Shown here: positions 1 through 9,499 of the stretch, one piece after another
How positions within the stretch are numbered: the first letter of the stretch is position 1
Layout: each line of letters starts with the position of its first letter
Assembly (NCBI GenBank): GCA_028284675.1
Contig: JANQRI010000021.1
Location: forward strand, 62,001-126,000
Direction of reading: 5' to 3'
DNA: 64,000 nt
Source: Gammaproteobacteria bacterium
Lineage (GTDB): Bacteria > Pseudomonadota > Gammaproteobacteria > HTCC5015
The notes under the pieces: model-generated
What the model saw: only the letters and a program-made list of their open reading frames with translations
Database searches by the model: none
What the model was told of the DNA's origin: nothing
Made by a program: the position numbers and the translations under genes

Positions 1-752
1 TCTACCCTTTTTTGCAAAGCGGCGCTGTCTTCCCCTGTCGATGAAAAAACACTGCGACACCCGGCCAACATCAGAACGTCGCCCTCCAAAACATTTTGCC
101 AGGAACCCTGCTGTAACCTGAAATCCAGGACCTTATTAAACAGCAGTGAACGCGCTGCAGAAAGATAAATAGCGCGCAGCGAACGTTTAGGCTTTATGTC
201 ACCATTGAACATCGCAAATGCCTGCCCAATATTATGCCCGTCAATGCCAAAACGCTGCTCACCAAAGTAATTCGGCACCCCTTCTTTTTGAATGCGGGCA
301 CAGTGCTGCATTAGCGCGTCATCAGCACCCTGCAAACCCTTAACAACAATATTAAAAAAATTAGCCCTTAAGTGACCGGGCTTAAGCTTTTTACGGTGCC
401 GGGAAACCTGTAAAACCTTGGTTTGCCGGTCTTCCAGGTCCTGCCAGTCCGGCTCAGAAGCGCCGGGCAGATGTACGCTAAACCATTGGCGGGTCAATGC
501 ATGCCGGTCTTTGAGCCCCGCATACCCCACCGCGAATTGTTTTACCCCAGCCAGCTCCGCAAGCCGTCGCACTAACCACTGAGTATTCTGGTGCCGTTTC
601 TCAATAAATAGATAAACATGTTCACCTGTACCTTCAGGCATACGGACCAGCTGTTCATCCACAATAAAGTCATCGGCAGTCGCACGAATCAGCCCTTTTA
701 CCTCAGGACCACCATATGCATACGCCCAGTTATTAATATTTAACGGTTTCAT
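1..752 (-). CDS. truD: tRNA pseudouridine(13) synthase TruD (partial)
   Basis: TruD isomerises U13 of tRNA(Glu) to pseudouridine in the cytoplasm. The reading frame starts with ATG at 752 and runs off the left window edge, so only the first ~250 residues are visible (complete homologues are about 340-350). The family signature GYAGLKDRHALTRQ lies near residue 80 and carries the catalytic aspartate; the following FFNIVVKGL and NYFGEQRFG segments are also typical of TruD. It is divergent from the tetR-like gene, with ~260 bp between. In many gammaproteobacteria truD sits beside ispF and surE, which would be beyond the edge here; that is family knowledge, not seen. Identification is firm. Confidence 0.95.
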   Translation of the reverse strand, partial: MKPLNINNWAYAYGGPEVKGLIRATADDFIVDEQLVRMPEGTGEHVYLFIEKRHQNTQWLVRRLAELAGVKQFAVGYAGLKDRHALTRQWFSVHLPGASEPDWQDLEDRQTKVLQVSRHRKKLKPGHLRANFFNIVVKGLQGADDALMQHCARIQKEGVPNYFGEQRFGIDGHNIGQAFAMFNGDIKPKRSLRAIYLSAARSLLFNKVLDFRLQQGSWQNVLEGDVLMLAGCRSVFSSTGEDSAALQKRV

Positions 753-1010
753 TCAAAAGCTTTTTATAACGATGCGGCGATAGTGCATAAAAATACGCCT
801 TACGTACAGATTTGATGATTGAAATCGATACTTAATCGAGATATTGGCTGCTCAATGGGCCTGACTTTCCAGCTGACATATAACAACAGATGGCAAAGGC
901 ATGCGCCGCCGGATTTTTCTGGTCTATCGGCAACAAAGATAAGTGCTTATACATACCGTCATTTTTTGACGGCTTGTCATTTCTTTGGAGTATGTGTTTA
1001 ATAGCGGCCC
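753..1010. other. Divergent intergenic region truD / tetR
   Basis: About 260 bases separate the two divergent genes and should hold both promoters. Short open frames exist here on both strands, but they have no family resemblance and no convincing ribosome binding site. I see no clear palindrome typical of a TetR operator. Confidence 0.4.
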
Positions 1011-1757
1011 ATGCAACTGTCCACACGCAAACAGCGCACCCTTAAAGATCGAGAGCAGCTTATTTTAAATATCGCCGCAGAACTGCTCGAATCGGACGGC
1101 TACCTTGGTTTAAACATGGACCGAATCGCCGAAGCGACCGAATACTCGAAAGGCACTATTTATCAGCATTTTACCTGCAAAGAAGAAATTGTATGTGCGC
1201 TGAGTGCGCGCACGATGCAAACCCAACTTGAAATGCTTGAGCGCGTGCACAACTTTAGTGCCTCTCCCCGTGAAAAAATGGTCGCGGCACTCGCCGCCCA
1301 CCAGATACTTGCGCGGCTTTACACACGCGCATTTAATAACCTCCTGATAATAAAAAACACGTCTATACGCGGTAAAATTCCGGAGGCCAACCTGAAACAA
1401 TTGCGCAACTACGAAAACCGTTGCTTCGAAGCCATTTGTAATATTGTTGAAGAAGCTATCCAGGCCGGTGATTTACAGCTGCAGATACCGGTCCCCGAAA
1501 TGGTATTTGGGTTCTGGGCCATTGCATTCGGCTCTTCCATGCTACAAATTATGGACTACCCCCTGGCGCAGATGAATATTCATAACCCCGATGAAACTAT
1601 TAGGTTGCCATGCCGCTATGCATTAGACGGTTTTGGCTGGAAACCATTGAGCAGCGAATGGGATTACTCAAGTACTTACCGGCGAATCCACGAAGAGCTG
1701 TTTCCCGAAGAAATAGAACAACTCAAGATGCTACACATTAAACTCACAGGCACCTGA
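1011..1757 (+). CDS. TetR family transcriptional regulator
   Basis: A predicted one-component repressor of 248 residues, slightly longer than usual. The N-terminal helix-turn-helix spans about residues 34-56 and includes the classic MDRIAEATEYSKGTIYQHF segment; the rest is the variable helical ligand-binding half. It is the first gene of a run of four on the plus strand: the RND transporter begins 29 bases after its stop. TetR proteins in this position usually repress the linked transporter operon, and I infer the same here. The ligand cannot be read from the sequence; the company it keeps suggests a hydrophobic or lipid-like molecule. Confidence 0.9.
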   Translation: MQLSTRKQRTLKDREQLILNIAAELLESDGYLGLNMDRIAEATEYSKGTIYQHFTCKEEIVCALSARTMQTQLEMLERVHNFSASPREKMVAALAAHQILARLYTRAFNNLLIIKNTSIRGKIPEANLKQLRNYENRCFEAICNIVEEAIQAGDLQLQIPVPEMVFGFWAIAFGSSMLQIMDYPLAQMNIHNPDETIRLPCRYALDGFGWKPLSSEWDYSSTYRRIHEELFPEEIEQLKMLHIKLTGT

Positions 1758-1786
1758 GCAGAAGTGCCAAAACTAAGGTTCAAAAT

Positions 1787-4114
1787 ATGATCGAAACATA
1801 TGCCCGATGGATAATCAAATGGAGATTTTTTATTATCGCCCTGACTATTCTAATGGTTTGCGGGCTTGGGAGCGGCGGACAATTTTTATCATTCAAAAAT
1901 GATTACCGTGTCTTTTTTAGTGAAGATAACCCGGAACTGAGGGCATTTGAAAATCTTCAGGACACCTATACAAAAAACGACAACCTTTTGTATATGCTGG
2001 AGCCCAAAGATGGGAATGTCTTCACTCCGGAAACACTACAGGCCGTAATTGACCTGACCGAGCAGGCATGGCAATTGCCATATTCTATCCGGGTCGACTC
2101 AATCAGCAATTATCAGCACACCTACGCCGATAATGATGATCTGACCGTTGCAGACCTGATTGAATCCCCGGACACACTGTCCGCCGAAGAGATTGAAAAA
2201 ATAAAATCTATCGCAACCAACGAACCCCTGCTGGTAAACCGCCTGATCTCGCCGCAAGGGCATGTGACCGGCGTGAATGTCACGGTCCAACTGCCGGGAA
2301 TAAACCCAACTGAGGAAGCGCCGTCGGTGGTTCAGCCCGCCCGGGAAATTATTCAGGAGCTGGAAAGCCGCTACCCAAATATCAACTTTTATTTAACCGG
2401 CGTTATTATGATGAATAACGCATTCCCGGAAGCCACTTATCACGATTTCAACACCCTGATCCCTATAGCCTTTGCAGCCGTGTTGTTCGGACTGCTGATT
2501 TTTTTACGCTCATTGGCCAGCACAATCGTGACACTGATGATTATCTCAGGGTCAATTATTTGCGCAATGGGAACCGCCGGCTGGCTGGGTATTCAACTGA
2601 CACCCCCTTCCGCCTCGGCACCGACGATGATTTTAACCCTGGCAGTTGCTGACTGCGTGCATATCCTGGTGAGCTTTTTACACAGCATGCGTCAGGGTAT
2701 TTCCAAACAAGACGCTCTGGTAGAAAGTATGCGAATCAACTTTCACCCGATATTTTTGACTTCAGTGACAACAGCAATCGGGTTTTTAAGTTTAAACTTC
2801 AGCGATGCACCGCCGTTTAATGATTTGGGCAATATTACCGCTATCGGCGTTGTATATGCTTTTATTCTGGCAGTTACTTTTCTACCCGCGATGATGTCGA
2901 TATTGCCGGTCAATGTCGCGACCGAGCAAGAACAAAGTCAAAGTTACATGCCCAAGCTCGCGGAATTCGTGATTGAAAAACGCCGGCCGCTGCTTTGGAC
3001 GATGAGCGCATTAGTCGTAATCACCGCTGCATTTATTCCTAAAAACGAGTTGAACGATTTATTTGTGCAATATTTTGATGAGAGCATTAAATTCCGCACA
3101 GACACCGATTATGTAACCGAAAACCTGACCGGCATGTATTTTATCGATTACTCACTGGGCGGCGACACGACCAATGCGATTAGCGACCCGGCATTCCAGC
3201 ATGATGTTCAGGCCTTTGTAGACTGGCTTTATCAACAGCCCGAAGTTTTACATGTCAATACATACACTGACATTATGAAGCGCCTTAACAAAAATATGCA
3301 CGGTGACGACCCGGCGATGTATAGTCTGCCGAAAGATAAAATGCTAGCCGCGCAATACCTGCTTCTTTATGAAATGTCCCTGCCATACGGGCTGGACCTG
3401 AATAATCAGATCAATATTGATAAATCCGCAACCCGGTTGTCTGTATCCATCAAAACCTTAAGCTCCAATGAGATTCTGGAGCTGGAGGAAAGAGCCGCTG
3501 AATGGCTGAAACAAAACACACCCAATATTTATTCACCGGGGGCAAGCCCGAGCATTATGTTTGCACATATCGGGCAACGTAATATCCAAAGCATGTTAAT
3601 CGGTACAACACTGGCACTGGTTGTCATCTCTTTACTATTAATTGTCGCTTTAAAATCCTGGAAATACGGTCTGTTAAGTCTGCTGCCCAACCTATTGCCT
3701 GCAGTTGTATCATTTGGGTTATGGGGTCTATTGGTTGGAGAGGTCGGCCTTGCACTGTCAGTCGTTACCGGCATGACGCTCGGGATTGTTGTAGATGACA
3801 CCGTACACTTTTTAAGTAAATATTTACGGGCACGTAGAGAACAAAACCTGAATGCGCCGGATGCGGTGCGCTATGCATTCTCCAGTGTGGGAGTTGCATT
3901 GATTATCACCACTATTGTGTTAATGGCAGGCTTTCTGGTGCTGTCGCTGTCATCCTTCAGGCTGAACTCCGGGATGGGACTACTGACCGCCATTACAATC
4001 GCGATAGCACTGATAATAGACTTCCTGCTGCTACCGCCGTTATTAATGAAAATCGAGGAATCCGAAGATGCGAAAAAAACCCTTTCTTCCCCTGCTGACC
4101 GGGTTGCTGCTTAG
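1787..4114 (+). CDS. RND superfamily (MMPL-type) transporter
   Basis: A 775-residue inner-membrane protein with the duplicated RND layout: TM1 near residues 12-30, a large periplasmic loop to ~215, five TM helices to ~380, then TM7 near 400, a second loop to ~595 and a second TM bundle to ~760. The half-repeats carry the matching motifs ADCVHILVSFLHSM and VVDDTVHFLSKYL typical of the MMPL/SSD-like branch, whose members move lipids or other hydrophobic molecules using the proton gradient. It overlaps the next gene by 47 bases, which implies translational coupling. It is shorter than the three-component AcrB-type pumps (~1030), so a multidrug-pump reading is less likely than lipid or hydrophobe export. 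Confidence 0.9.
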   Translation: MIETYARWIIKWRFFIIALTILMVCGLGSGGQFLSFKNDYRVFFSEDNPELRAFENLQDTYTKNDNLLYMLEPKDGNVFTPETLQAVIDLTEQAWQLPYSIRVDSISNYQHTYADNDDLTVADLIESPDTLSAEEIEKIKSIATNEPLLVNRLISPQGHVTGVNVTVQLPGINPTEEAPSVVQPAREIIQELESRYPNINFYLTGVIMMNNAFPEATYHDFNTLIPIAFAAVLFGLLIFLRSLASTIVTLMIISGSIICAMGTAGWLGIQLTPPSASAPTMILTLAVADCVHILVSFLHSMRQGISKQDALVESMRINFHPIFLTSVTTAIGFLSLNFSDAPPFNDLGNITAIGVVYAFILAVTFLPAMMSILPVNVATEQEQSQSYMPKLAEFVIEKRRPLLWTMSALVVITAAFIPKNELNDLFVQYFDESIKFRTDTDYVTENLTGMYFIDYSLGGDTTNAISDPAFQHDVQAFVDWLYQQPEVLHVNTYTDIMKRLNKNMHGDDPAMYSLPKDKMLAAQYLLLYEMSLPYGLDLNNQINIDKSATRLSVSIKTLSSNEILELEERAAEWLKQNTPNIYSPGASPSIMFAHIGQRNIQSMLIGTTLALVVISLLLIVALKSWKYGLLSLLPNLLPAVVSFGLWGLLVGEVGLALSVVTGMTLGIVVDDTVHFLSKYLRARREQNLNAPDAVRYAFSSVGVALIITTIVLMAGFLVLSLSSFRLNSGMGLLTAITIAIALIIDFLLLPPLLMKIEESEDAKKTLSSPADRVAA

Positions 4115-4877
4115 CACCAGCCTGAATCCGGTATACGCACTACAGCTTGACGGTTTAACCCCAGAGGAAGCCGGTTTAAAAATCGCCGCTGAAAGTGATC
4201 GCCGTGATACCGGGTTCGGCAACTCCACCGCAAACATGACGATGGTGTTACGCAACAGGAAAGGCGAAGAAAGTGTGCGGCAGATTCGCAATAAAACACT
4301 CGAAGTACCCGGCGACGGCGACAAAAGCATGTCGATTTTTGATGAACCTGCGGATGTCAAAGGTACTGTATCTCTTACCTACAGCCACGGACTGAAACCC
4401 GACGATCAATGGCTGTATCTGCCCGCGTTAAAACGTGTCAAACGCATCAATTCAAAAAACAAGTCAGGCCCTTTTATGGGCAGCGAATTTGCATTCGAAG
4501 ATATTGGCTCACAGGAAATTGGAAAATACGCTTACAAATATATAAGTGATGAAGTTTATAACGGTCTGGACTGCTATATCGTTGAGCGTTACCCGCAATA
4601 CAAATTTTCAGGATATACCCGGCAGGTCACATGGATAGATAAAGCAGAATTCAGAGCACAGAAAATAGACTTCTATGACCGTAAAAACGCTTTGCTAAAA
4701 ACACTGAAATTTAATAATTACAAAAAATATCTGGATCAGTACTGGCGGGCACACACCATGAACATGGTCAATCATCAAACCGGAAAAAGCACCACGCTAA
4801 GATGGGATAACTTCCAGTTCCGCACTGACCTGACCGAAAGAGACTTCGATCAAAGCGCGCTGAAACGAATTCGATAA
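4068..4877 (+). CDS. Outer membrane lipoprotein-sorting (LolA-like) protein
   Basis: 269 residues with a clear Sec signal peptide (MRKKPFLPLLTGLLLSTSLN... cleaved after VYA near residue 24) followed by the fold seen in the 'outer membrane lipoprotein-sorting protein' family, related to LolA/LolB. Family-typical stretches are DQWLYLPALKRVKRI, FMGSEFAFEDI and GYTRQVTWID. The ATG is fixed by a GAGGA sequence 11 bases upstream and by the signal peptide, even though it lies inside the transporter gene. Such proteins commonly accompany MMPL transporters and an outer-membrane barrel, and I infer that it ferries the transporter's hydrophobic substrate through the periplasm. Substrate unknown. Confidence 0.85.
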   Translation: MRKKPFLPLLTGLLLSTSLNPVYALQLDGLTPEEAGLKIAAESDRRDTGFGNSTANMTMVLRNRKGEESVRQIRNKTLEVPGDGDKSMSIFDEPADVKGTVSLTYSHGLKPDDQWLYLPALKRVKRINSKNKSGPFMGSEFAFEDIGSQEIGKYAYKYISDEVYNGLDCYIVERYPQYKFSGYTRQVTWIDKAEFRAQKIDFYDRKNALLKTLKFNNYKKYLDQYWRAHTMNMVNHQTGKSTTLRWDNFQFRTDLTERDFDQSALKRIR

Positions 4878-4887
4878 ACACATTACC

Positions 4888-6075
4888 ATGATAAAACTGC
4901 GGCTTACTGCACCGGCCGGTCTGATATTTTTTTTTATCGCAAGCACATGCACGGCCGACTGGTCCGGTAACATCACGCTTGAGGGACGGCATTTTAGCGG
5001 CGAAGCCGCTTCAGCGCGGCAAAGCAATAATAATATATCACTATCCGCAGAACCGGAGTTTTTTTACCAGTTTCCGGATTCCCGCGATAATATCGTGTTT
5101 ACCTCATTTGCCCGCATTGATCAAACTGACAGTGAACGCAGTCATGTGGATATCAGGGAGCTGTACTGGCAGAAAATTGCCCGGGACTGGGAACTGACAC
5201 TGGGCATCAACAAAATATTTTGGGGCGTTACCGAAACCATTCACCTGGTTGATATTATCAATCAAACCGACAGTGTCGAGAACATTGATGGTGAAGACAA
5301 ACTCGGCCAGTTGATGGCTCAGTTCAGCCTGATTCAAGACTGGGGTGTTATTGATTTTTTTATATTACCCGGGTTTCGCGAAAGAACATTCCCGGGTGAA
5401 GACGGCCGCCCGCGATTCACTCCATTCATTATCGATACCGATCGCGCACTGTATGAGTCAAGCGATGAGAACAAACATATCGACTACGCGGTCCGCTGGT
5501 CAAACAGTATCGGTATCTGGGATATCGGAGTCTCACATTTCTCCGGTACAAGCCGTGAGCCACGCTTTATCCCCGATTTCAGCAACCCCCAGCAACCGGT
5601 ATTACTGCCGCTATATGAGCTGATCGATCAGACCGGAGTTGATGTGCAGGCCACTCTGGAGGCCTGGCTGTTAAAACTCGAAGCCATTCAACGTTCCGGG
5701 CAAAGCGAAAGCTTTGCGGCGGCGGCAGCAGGCTTTGAATATACCTTTGTCGGGGTATTCGGCAGCAGTGCCGATATCGGAATGGTGACCGAGTATCTGT
5801 ATGATGAGCGTGACAGTCAGCCTTTAAACGACGACCTTGCAATCGGTGCCAGAATCGCACTGAATGATGTGCAGTCCACCGAAATTCTGGTCGCAGTGCT
5901 GACCGATTTGGATAATCAGTCAAATTCATATTTTGTGGAAGCCAGCCGCCGAATTGGCAATGCCTATACACTCGGTATTGAATTACGCGGTGCAACCAAT
6001 ATCGCAACAGGTGACCCGGTATCCGCACTAAGACAGGACCGGTTTTTACAAATAGACTTTAGTTACTTTTTTTAG
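4888..6075 (+). CDS. Outer-membrane beta-barrel protein
   Basis: 395 residues with a signal peptide (cleavage after STCTA near residue 23), then alternating amphipathic strands ending in the aromatic terminal residues YFF, the usual beta-signal of outer-membrane barrels. It begins 10 bases after the LolA-like gene and is the last gene of the operon. It resembles the DUF1302-like or porin-like barrels that travel with MMPL/LolA-like pairs, but I cannot name a family with certainty. The inferred role is the outer-membrane end of a three-part envelope route. The convergent rluB gene starts to terminate only 18 bases away. Confidence 0.75.
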   Translation: MIKLRLTAPAGLIFFFIASTCTADWSGNITLEGRHFSGEAASARQSNNNISLSAEPEFFYQFPDSRDNIVFTSFARIDQTDSERSHVDIRELYWQKIARDWELTLGINKIFWGVTETIHLVDIINQTDSVENIDGEDKLGQLMAQFSLIQDWGVIDFFILPGFRERTFPGEDGRPRFTPFIIDTDRALYESSDENKHIDYAVRWSNSIGIWDIGVSHFSGTSREPRFIPDFSNPQQPVLLPLYELIDQTGVDVQATLEAWLLKLEAIQRSGQSESFAAAAAGFEYTFVGVFGSSADIGMVTEYLYDERDSQPLNDDLAIGARIALNDVQSTEILVAVLTDLDNQSNSYFVEASRRIGNAYTLGIELRGATNIATGDPVSALRQDRFLQIDFSYFF

Positions 6076-6092
6076 CTTAATGTAATTGCCTG

Positions 6093-6824
6093 CTACCGGT
6101 GCAAACGGGTTAAATCATATAGTTTTTGCAATGCCGGCTGACCCAGTTCTTCTATATTGCCTTTACGCAGATTTGAGGGCAGCTTTATATTTGCATAGCG
6201 GATTCGTATCAGGCGGCTCACTTTAACACCCTGCGACTCCCATAACCTTCTGACTTCCCGGTTGCGACCTCTTTTAAGCACCACATGAAACCAGCGGTTC
6301 GCACCATCACCACCCGCCTCCTCTATTTTTGTAAAAGCGGCAACACCGTCATCAAGTTTTACCCCATCTAACAACCGCTGCCTGAGTGCATCCGTAACTT
6401 TACCGAGAACCCTGACTGCATACTCACGCTCTACTTCAAATGACGGATGCATTAACCGGTTTGCGAGCTCACCGTCATTGGTAAACAATAACAATCCGCT
6501 GGTATTAATATCGAGACGCCCGACCGCAATCCACCGCCCGGTGGACAGACGGGGCAAGTTACGAAAAACCGTCGGACGCCCTTCGGGGTCGTCTCGCGTG
6601 GTTACTTCCCCTTCCGGCTTATAATAAAGTAAAACCCGGCTGGCTGATGACTTTGATTTTACCAGCCGTCCATTGACCATCACCTGATCATTTGGACTGA
6701 CCTTCATACCCAAGGTTGCTGTTTTGCCGTTTACCCGCACACGCCCAGCCTCTATCAGGCCTTCACAACTGCGACGTGACCCAATTCCACATTCAGCCAT
6801 AAATTTTTGCAAACGCTGTTCCAT
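6093..6824 (-). CDS. rluB: 23S rRNA pseudouridine(2605) synthase RluB
   Basis: Converts a uridine of helix 89 of 23S rRNA to pseudouridine. The protein has an N-terminal S4 RNA-binding domain (MEQRLQKFMAECGIGSRR...) followed by the RsuA/RluB catalytic domain with the GRLDINTSGLLLFTNDGEL motif carrying the catalytic aspartate, and LKRGRNREVRRLWESQG near the C-terminus. The open frame extends 24 codons further upstream (to 6896), but the S4 domain begins right at the internal ATG at 6824, so I take that start; the longer form would overlap the divergent NlpC gene. In many relatives rluB follows scpAB directly; here a lipoprotein gene and moaB lie between. Confidence 0.92.
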   Translation of the reverse strand: MEQRLQKFMAECGIGSRRSCEGLIEAGRVRVNGKTATLGMKVSPNDQVMVNGRLVKSKSSASRVLLYYKPEGEVTTRDDPEGRPTVFRNLPRLSTGRWIAVGRLDINTSGLLLFTNDGELANRLMHPSFEVEREYAVRVLGKVTDALRQRLLDGVKLDDGVAAFTKIEEAGGDGANRWFHVVLKRGRNREVRRLWESQGVKVSRLIRIRYANIKLPSNLRKGNIEELGQPALQKLYDLTRLHR

Positions 6825-6875
6825 AACGCGACAATAACGTCTGTTGTTACCCGGATCAATGCCTGCTGTTTTTAT

Positions 6876-7352
6876 ATGTATCGTAAATTTTTTCAAACTG
6901 TTTTAGAACCAGCATGTTATGCGATGATTTTGCTTACATTTGGCTGCGCGGCAAAGCCGCCGCTCGAGGACACCCGGTTACGTTCTCAGGTGGTTGCGGT
7001 GGCACTGAGCATGCAGGGCAAACCGTATCGTTATGGCGGTTCGACACCTGCCGGCTTTGACTGCAGCGGCCTAGTTCAATACAGCTTCAAAAAAAGCGGT
7101 TTGAACATTCCAAGAAACAGCTATGCACAATATAAATTCTCTGCACCGGTCTATATTTCGCGCATGCAGCCCGGGGATCTGGTATTTTTCAGAATCGATG
7201 GCTCTTTTGTTTCACATGTTGGAATCTACATTGGCGACGGCCGCTTCGTGCATGCGCCCGGCAAGAACAGAAGTGTCAGTATTGATCAACTGGATGCAGA
7301 CTACTGGCAAAAACGGCTGGTCGGTGGTGGGTCTGTATTCAGAAAACTCTGA
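6876..7352 (+). CDS. NlpC/P60 family lipoprotein, peptidoglycan endopeptidase
   Basis: 158 residues from the ATG at 6876. The signal sequence ends in a lipobox (LTFGCA, lipidated Cys24), so it should be a lipoprotein of the cell envelope. The NlpC/P60 cysteine peptidase domain follows: GFDCSGLVQYSF holds the catalytic cysteine and SHVGIYIGDGRFVHAPG holds the catalytic histidine region. These enzymes cut the gamma-D-Glu-diaminopimelate bond or crosslinks in peptidoglycan. An open frame in phase starts at 6807, but that start would precede the signal peptide with polar residues and overlap rluB. It resembles MepS/Spr-type hydrolases in size. Confidence 0.9.
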   Translation: MYRKFFQTVLEPACYAMILLTFGCAAKPPLEDTRLRSQVVAVALSMQGKPYRYGGSTPAGFDCSGLVQYSFKKSGLNIPRNSYAQYKFSAPVYISRMQPGDLVFFRIDGSFVSHVGIYIGDGRFVHAPGKNRSVSIDQLDADYWQKRLVGGGSVFRKL

Positions 7353-7381
7353 GTTTATTTGAAAGGTTAAATCGACATCGT

Positions 7382-7894
7382 ATGGAAAAGCGCAGCTTCA
7401 TAGCATTGAATATCGCGGTACTGACTGTTTCCGATACCCGTACGGAAGAGACCGATACGTCGGGGCAACTGTTGGCCGACGCACTGACCCGCGCGGGACA
7501 CACACTGGCAGATAAAAAAATTGTGAACGATAATATTTATCAGGTTAGAGCCGCTGTCTCCAACTGGATTGCGGCAGCCGATATTCATGCAGTTATTACT
7601 ACCGGTGGCACCGGGCTTACTGCGGAAGATGGTACTCCGGAAGCAATCCGGCCACTCATGGATAAAGAAATTGAAGGGTTTGGTGAACTGTTCAGGTCAA
7701 TATCATACGAACAGATCCAGACTTCTAGCCTTCAATCCCGTTGCCTGGCAGGTATCGCCAATGGAACTTTTATTTTCTGCCTGCCCGGCTCAAACAATGC
7801 CTGCAAAACCGCCTGGGAAGAACTGATTAAAGCGCAACTTGATCATCGTACAGCGCCCTGTAATCTGGCGATGCTTTTACCCCGGGTAAAATAA
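7382..7894 (+). CDS. moaB: Molybdenum cofactor biosynthesis protein MoaB
   Basis: 170 residues of the MoaB/MogA fold. The MPT-binding signatures are visible: VLTVSDTRTEETDTSG near the N-terminus, AVITTGGTGLTAEDGTPEA in the middle and FCLPGSNNACKTAWEELI near the C-terminus. MoaB/MogA proteins adenylylate molybdopterin before molybdate insertion. It starts 29 bases after the lipoprotein gene and converges on scpB. No other molybdenum cofactor gene is in the window. Confidence 0.93.
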   Translation: MEKRSFIALNIAVLTVSDTRTEETDTSGQLLADALTRAGHTLADKKIVNDNIYQVRAAVSNWIAAADIHAVITTGGTGLTAEDGTPEAIRPLMDKEIEGFGELFRSISYEQIQTSSLQSRCLAGIANGTFIFCLPGSNNACKTAWEELIKAQLDHRTAPCNLAMLLPRVK

Positions 7895-7919
7895 ATCTGC
7901 CAATCAAAACAATACGCTG

Positions 7920-8615
7920 CTAATGTAACTGTTCAGACTTTTCAGACTGTATTTTTTCCAGACTGACAACATTATCCAGCTCAGGAGCCGATTCATCGGA
8001 TAACTCAGCCTGCTCCTCTTGCTCTGCAGACTCCGCTTTGGTTTTTTCGTTCTCTCCCAGATCCAGCTCCGGATGAATACTGTCAAGATCCGGCAACTCC
8101 GCAAGCGACGGCATTTCATCCAGGCTTTTTAGATTGAAATAGTCCAGAAACTCTTTCGTCGTACCAAACATTGCGGGTTTTCCCGGCACATCACGGTGCC
8201 CGACAATGCGCACCCAATTACGCTCCTGCAAAGTACGCGTAATATTTGTGCTGACACTAACACCCCGAATTTCTTCAATCTCACCGCGCGTAACCGGTTG
8301 ACGGTAAGCAATGATGGCCAGCGTTTCCAACAAAGCTCGTGAATAACGCGGCGGCTTCTCCTGCCAGAGACGACGAATCCAGGGTTCATTCTCCTGGCGC
8401 ACCTGCACTCTATACCCACTGGCAACATTCAGCAGCTCGATACCGCGGCCTTCATACTCCTGCTGTAATTGCTCCAGGGCCTGACGAATTTGATCGCGAC
8501 CGGGCCGCTCATGGTCATCGACCTCAAAGATATCGCTGATCTGATTAATATTTAACGGCTTGGCTGCCGCCAGTAATGCCGCTTCAATAATGTTCTTTAT
8601 TTTCTGCGTATCCAC
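7920..8615 (-). CDS. scpB: Segregation and condensation protein B
   Basis: Kleisin-associated winged-helix subunit of the SMC-ScpAB condensin. The core (residues ~5-165) contains ALLETLAIIAYRQPVTRGEI and IRGVSVSTNITRTL, which are diagnostic of ScpB. The C-terminal ~60 residues are acidic and low-complexity, rich in Glu and Ser, an appendage often seen. The start is GTG at 8615, overlapping the TAG stop of scpA by one base (TAGTG), so translation is probably coupled. 231 residues fits the family. Confidence 0.93.
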   Translation of the reverse strand: MDTQKIKNIIEAALLAAAKPLNINQISDIFEVDDHERPGRDQIRQALEQLQQEYEGRGIELLNVASGYRVQVRQENEPWIRRLWQEKPPRYSRALLETLAIIAYRQPVTRGEIEEIRGVSVSTNITRTLQERNWVRIVGHRDVPGKPAMFGTTKEFLDYFNLKSLDEMPSLAELPDLDSIHPELDLGENEKTKAESAEQEEQAELSDESAPELDNVVSLEKIQSEKSEQLH

Positions 8616-9499
8616 TAGTGGTCCTCTGCAGGTTCGATAGGTTCAGGCTTATCGGAATTTTCGGTCTCGGCTTCTGCGTTGGCATCAACCGACTTTATAT
8701 AAATGGGTGCAAATGGCTCTGACTGTACGATATCGATCAGTGATTCTTTTACCAGCTCCAGTATTGCCAAAAAAGTCACCACCACGCCGATACGCCCTTC
8801 TTTGGCATTAAACAAACTGCCGAATTCGATAAATTCACGGGATGTCTGCAAGTTGGACAGTACGATACTCATACGCTCCCGCACCGAAAGTGGTTCACGC
8901 TGAATATGGTGATGCGACAACATCTCCGCACGGCGCAACACATCTTTGAATACCATCAGAAGTTCCTGCAGATCAACATCCGGAAATGTTTGTTTTCGCT
9001 CTAATACCGGCGGATCGGCCGCCACATAATGCGTATCACGCTCCATACGTGGCAATTCGTCTATTTTTTCCGCTGCATTCTTGAACCGCTCATACTCCTG
9101 CAAGCGCCGCACCAGCTCAGCACGCGGATCATCTTCATCTTCCATATCCTGTGGGCGCGGCAATAACATGCGTGACTTTATCTCTGCGAGCATCGCCGCC
9201 ATCACCAGATATTCACCGGCCAACTCAAGCTTTAACACCTGCATCATATCGATATAGTCCATATACTGACGGGTAATATCGGCGATCGGGATATCCAGAA
9301 TATCGAGGTTTTGCCGTTTTATCAGGTACAAGAGCATATCCAGCGGCCCCGAGAAAGCCTCCAGAATCACTTCCAGCGCATCAGGCGGAATGTATAGATC
9401 TTTCGGCACAGCGGTCAGTGGCTCCCCCTGAACTAATACAAATGGCATTTCCTCCTGTTGCTGCGTAGTCGTTGCAGTTTCAGGGTTTTGATCTGTCAT
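8615..9499 (-). CDS. scpA: Segregation and condensation protein A
   Basis: Kleisin subunit bridging SMC heads. Diagnostic features include FSGPLDMLLYLIKRQNLDIL near residue 50, followed by IADITRQYMDYID and YLVMAAMLAEIKSRMLLP. The C-terminal winged helix is present (VVTFLAILELVKE). 294 residues is normal. Its ATG overlaps the trpS stop by one base (TAATG) and its stop overlaps the scpB start, so trpS-scpA-scpB is one translationally coupled unit. An unrelated frame on the opposite strand is only a shadow. Confidence 0.93.
   Translation of the reverse strand: MTDQNPETATTTQQQEEMPFVLVQGEPLTAVPKDLYIPPDALEVILEAFSGPLDMLLYLIKRQNLDILDIPIADITRQYMDYIDMMQVLKLELAGEYLVMAAMLAEIKSRMLLPRPQDMEDEDDPRAELVRRLQEYERFKNAAEKIDELPRMERDTHYVAADPPVLERKQTFPDVDLQELLMVFKDVLRRAEMLSHHHIQREPLSVRERMSIVLSNLQTSREFIEFGSLFNAKEGRIGVVVTFLAILELVKESLIDIVQSEPFAPIYIKSVDANAEAETENSDKPEPIEPAEDH

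Noticed and set aside
819..1026. Two short frames, one on each strand, in the truD/tetR gap
   Set aside because: No ribosome binding site, no family resemblance, and they overlap each other and the expected promoter region.
5579..6028. 149-codon open frame on the minus strand inside the beta-barrel gene
   Set aside because: It lies entirely antisense to a well-supported gene and its residue composition (very rich in Arg, His, Pro) is that of an antisense shadow.
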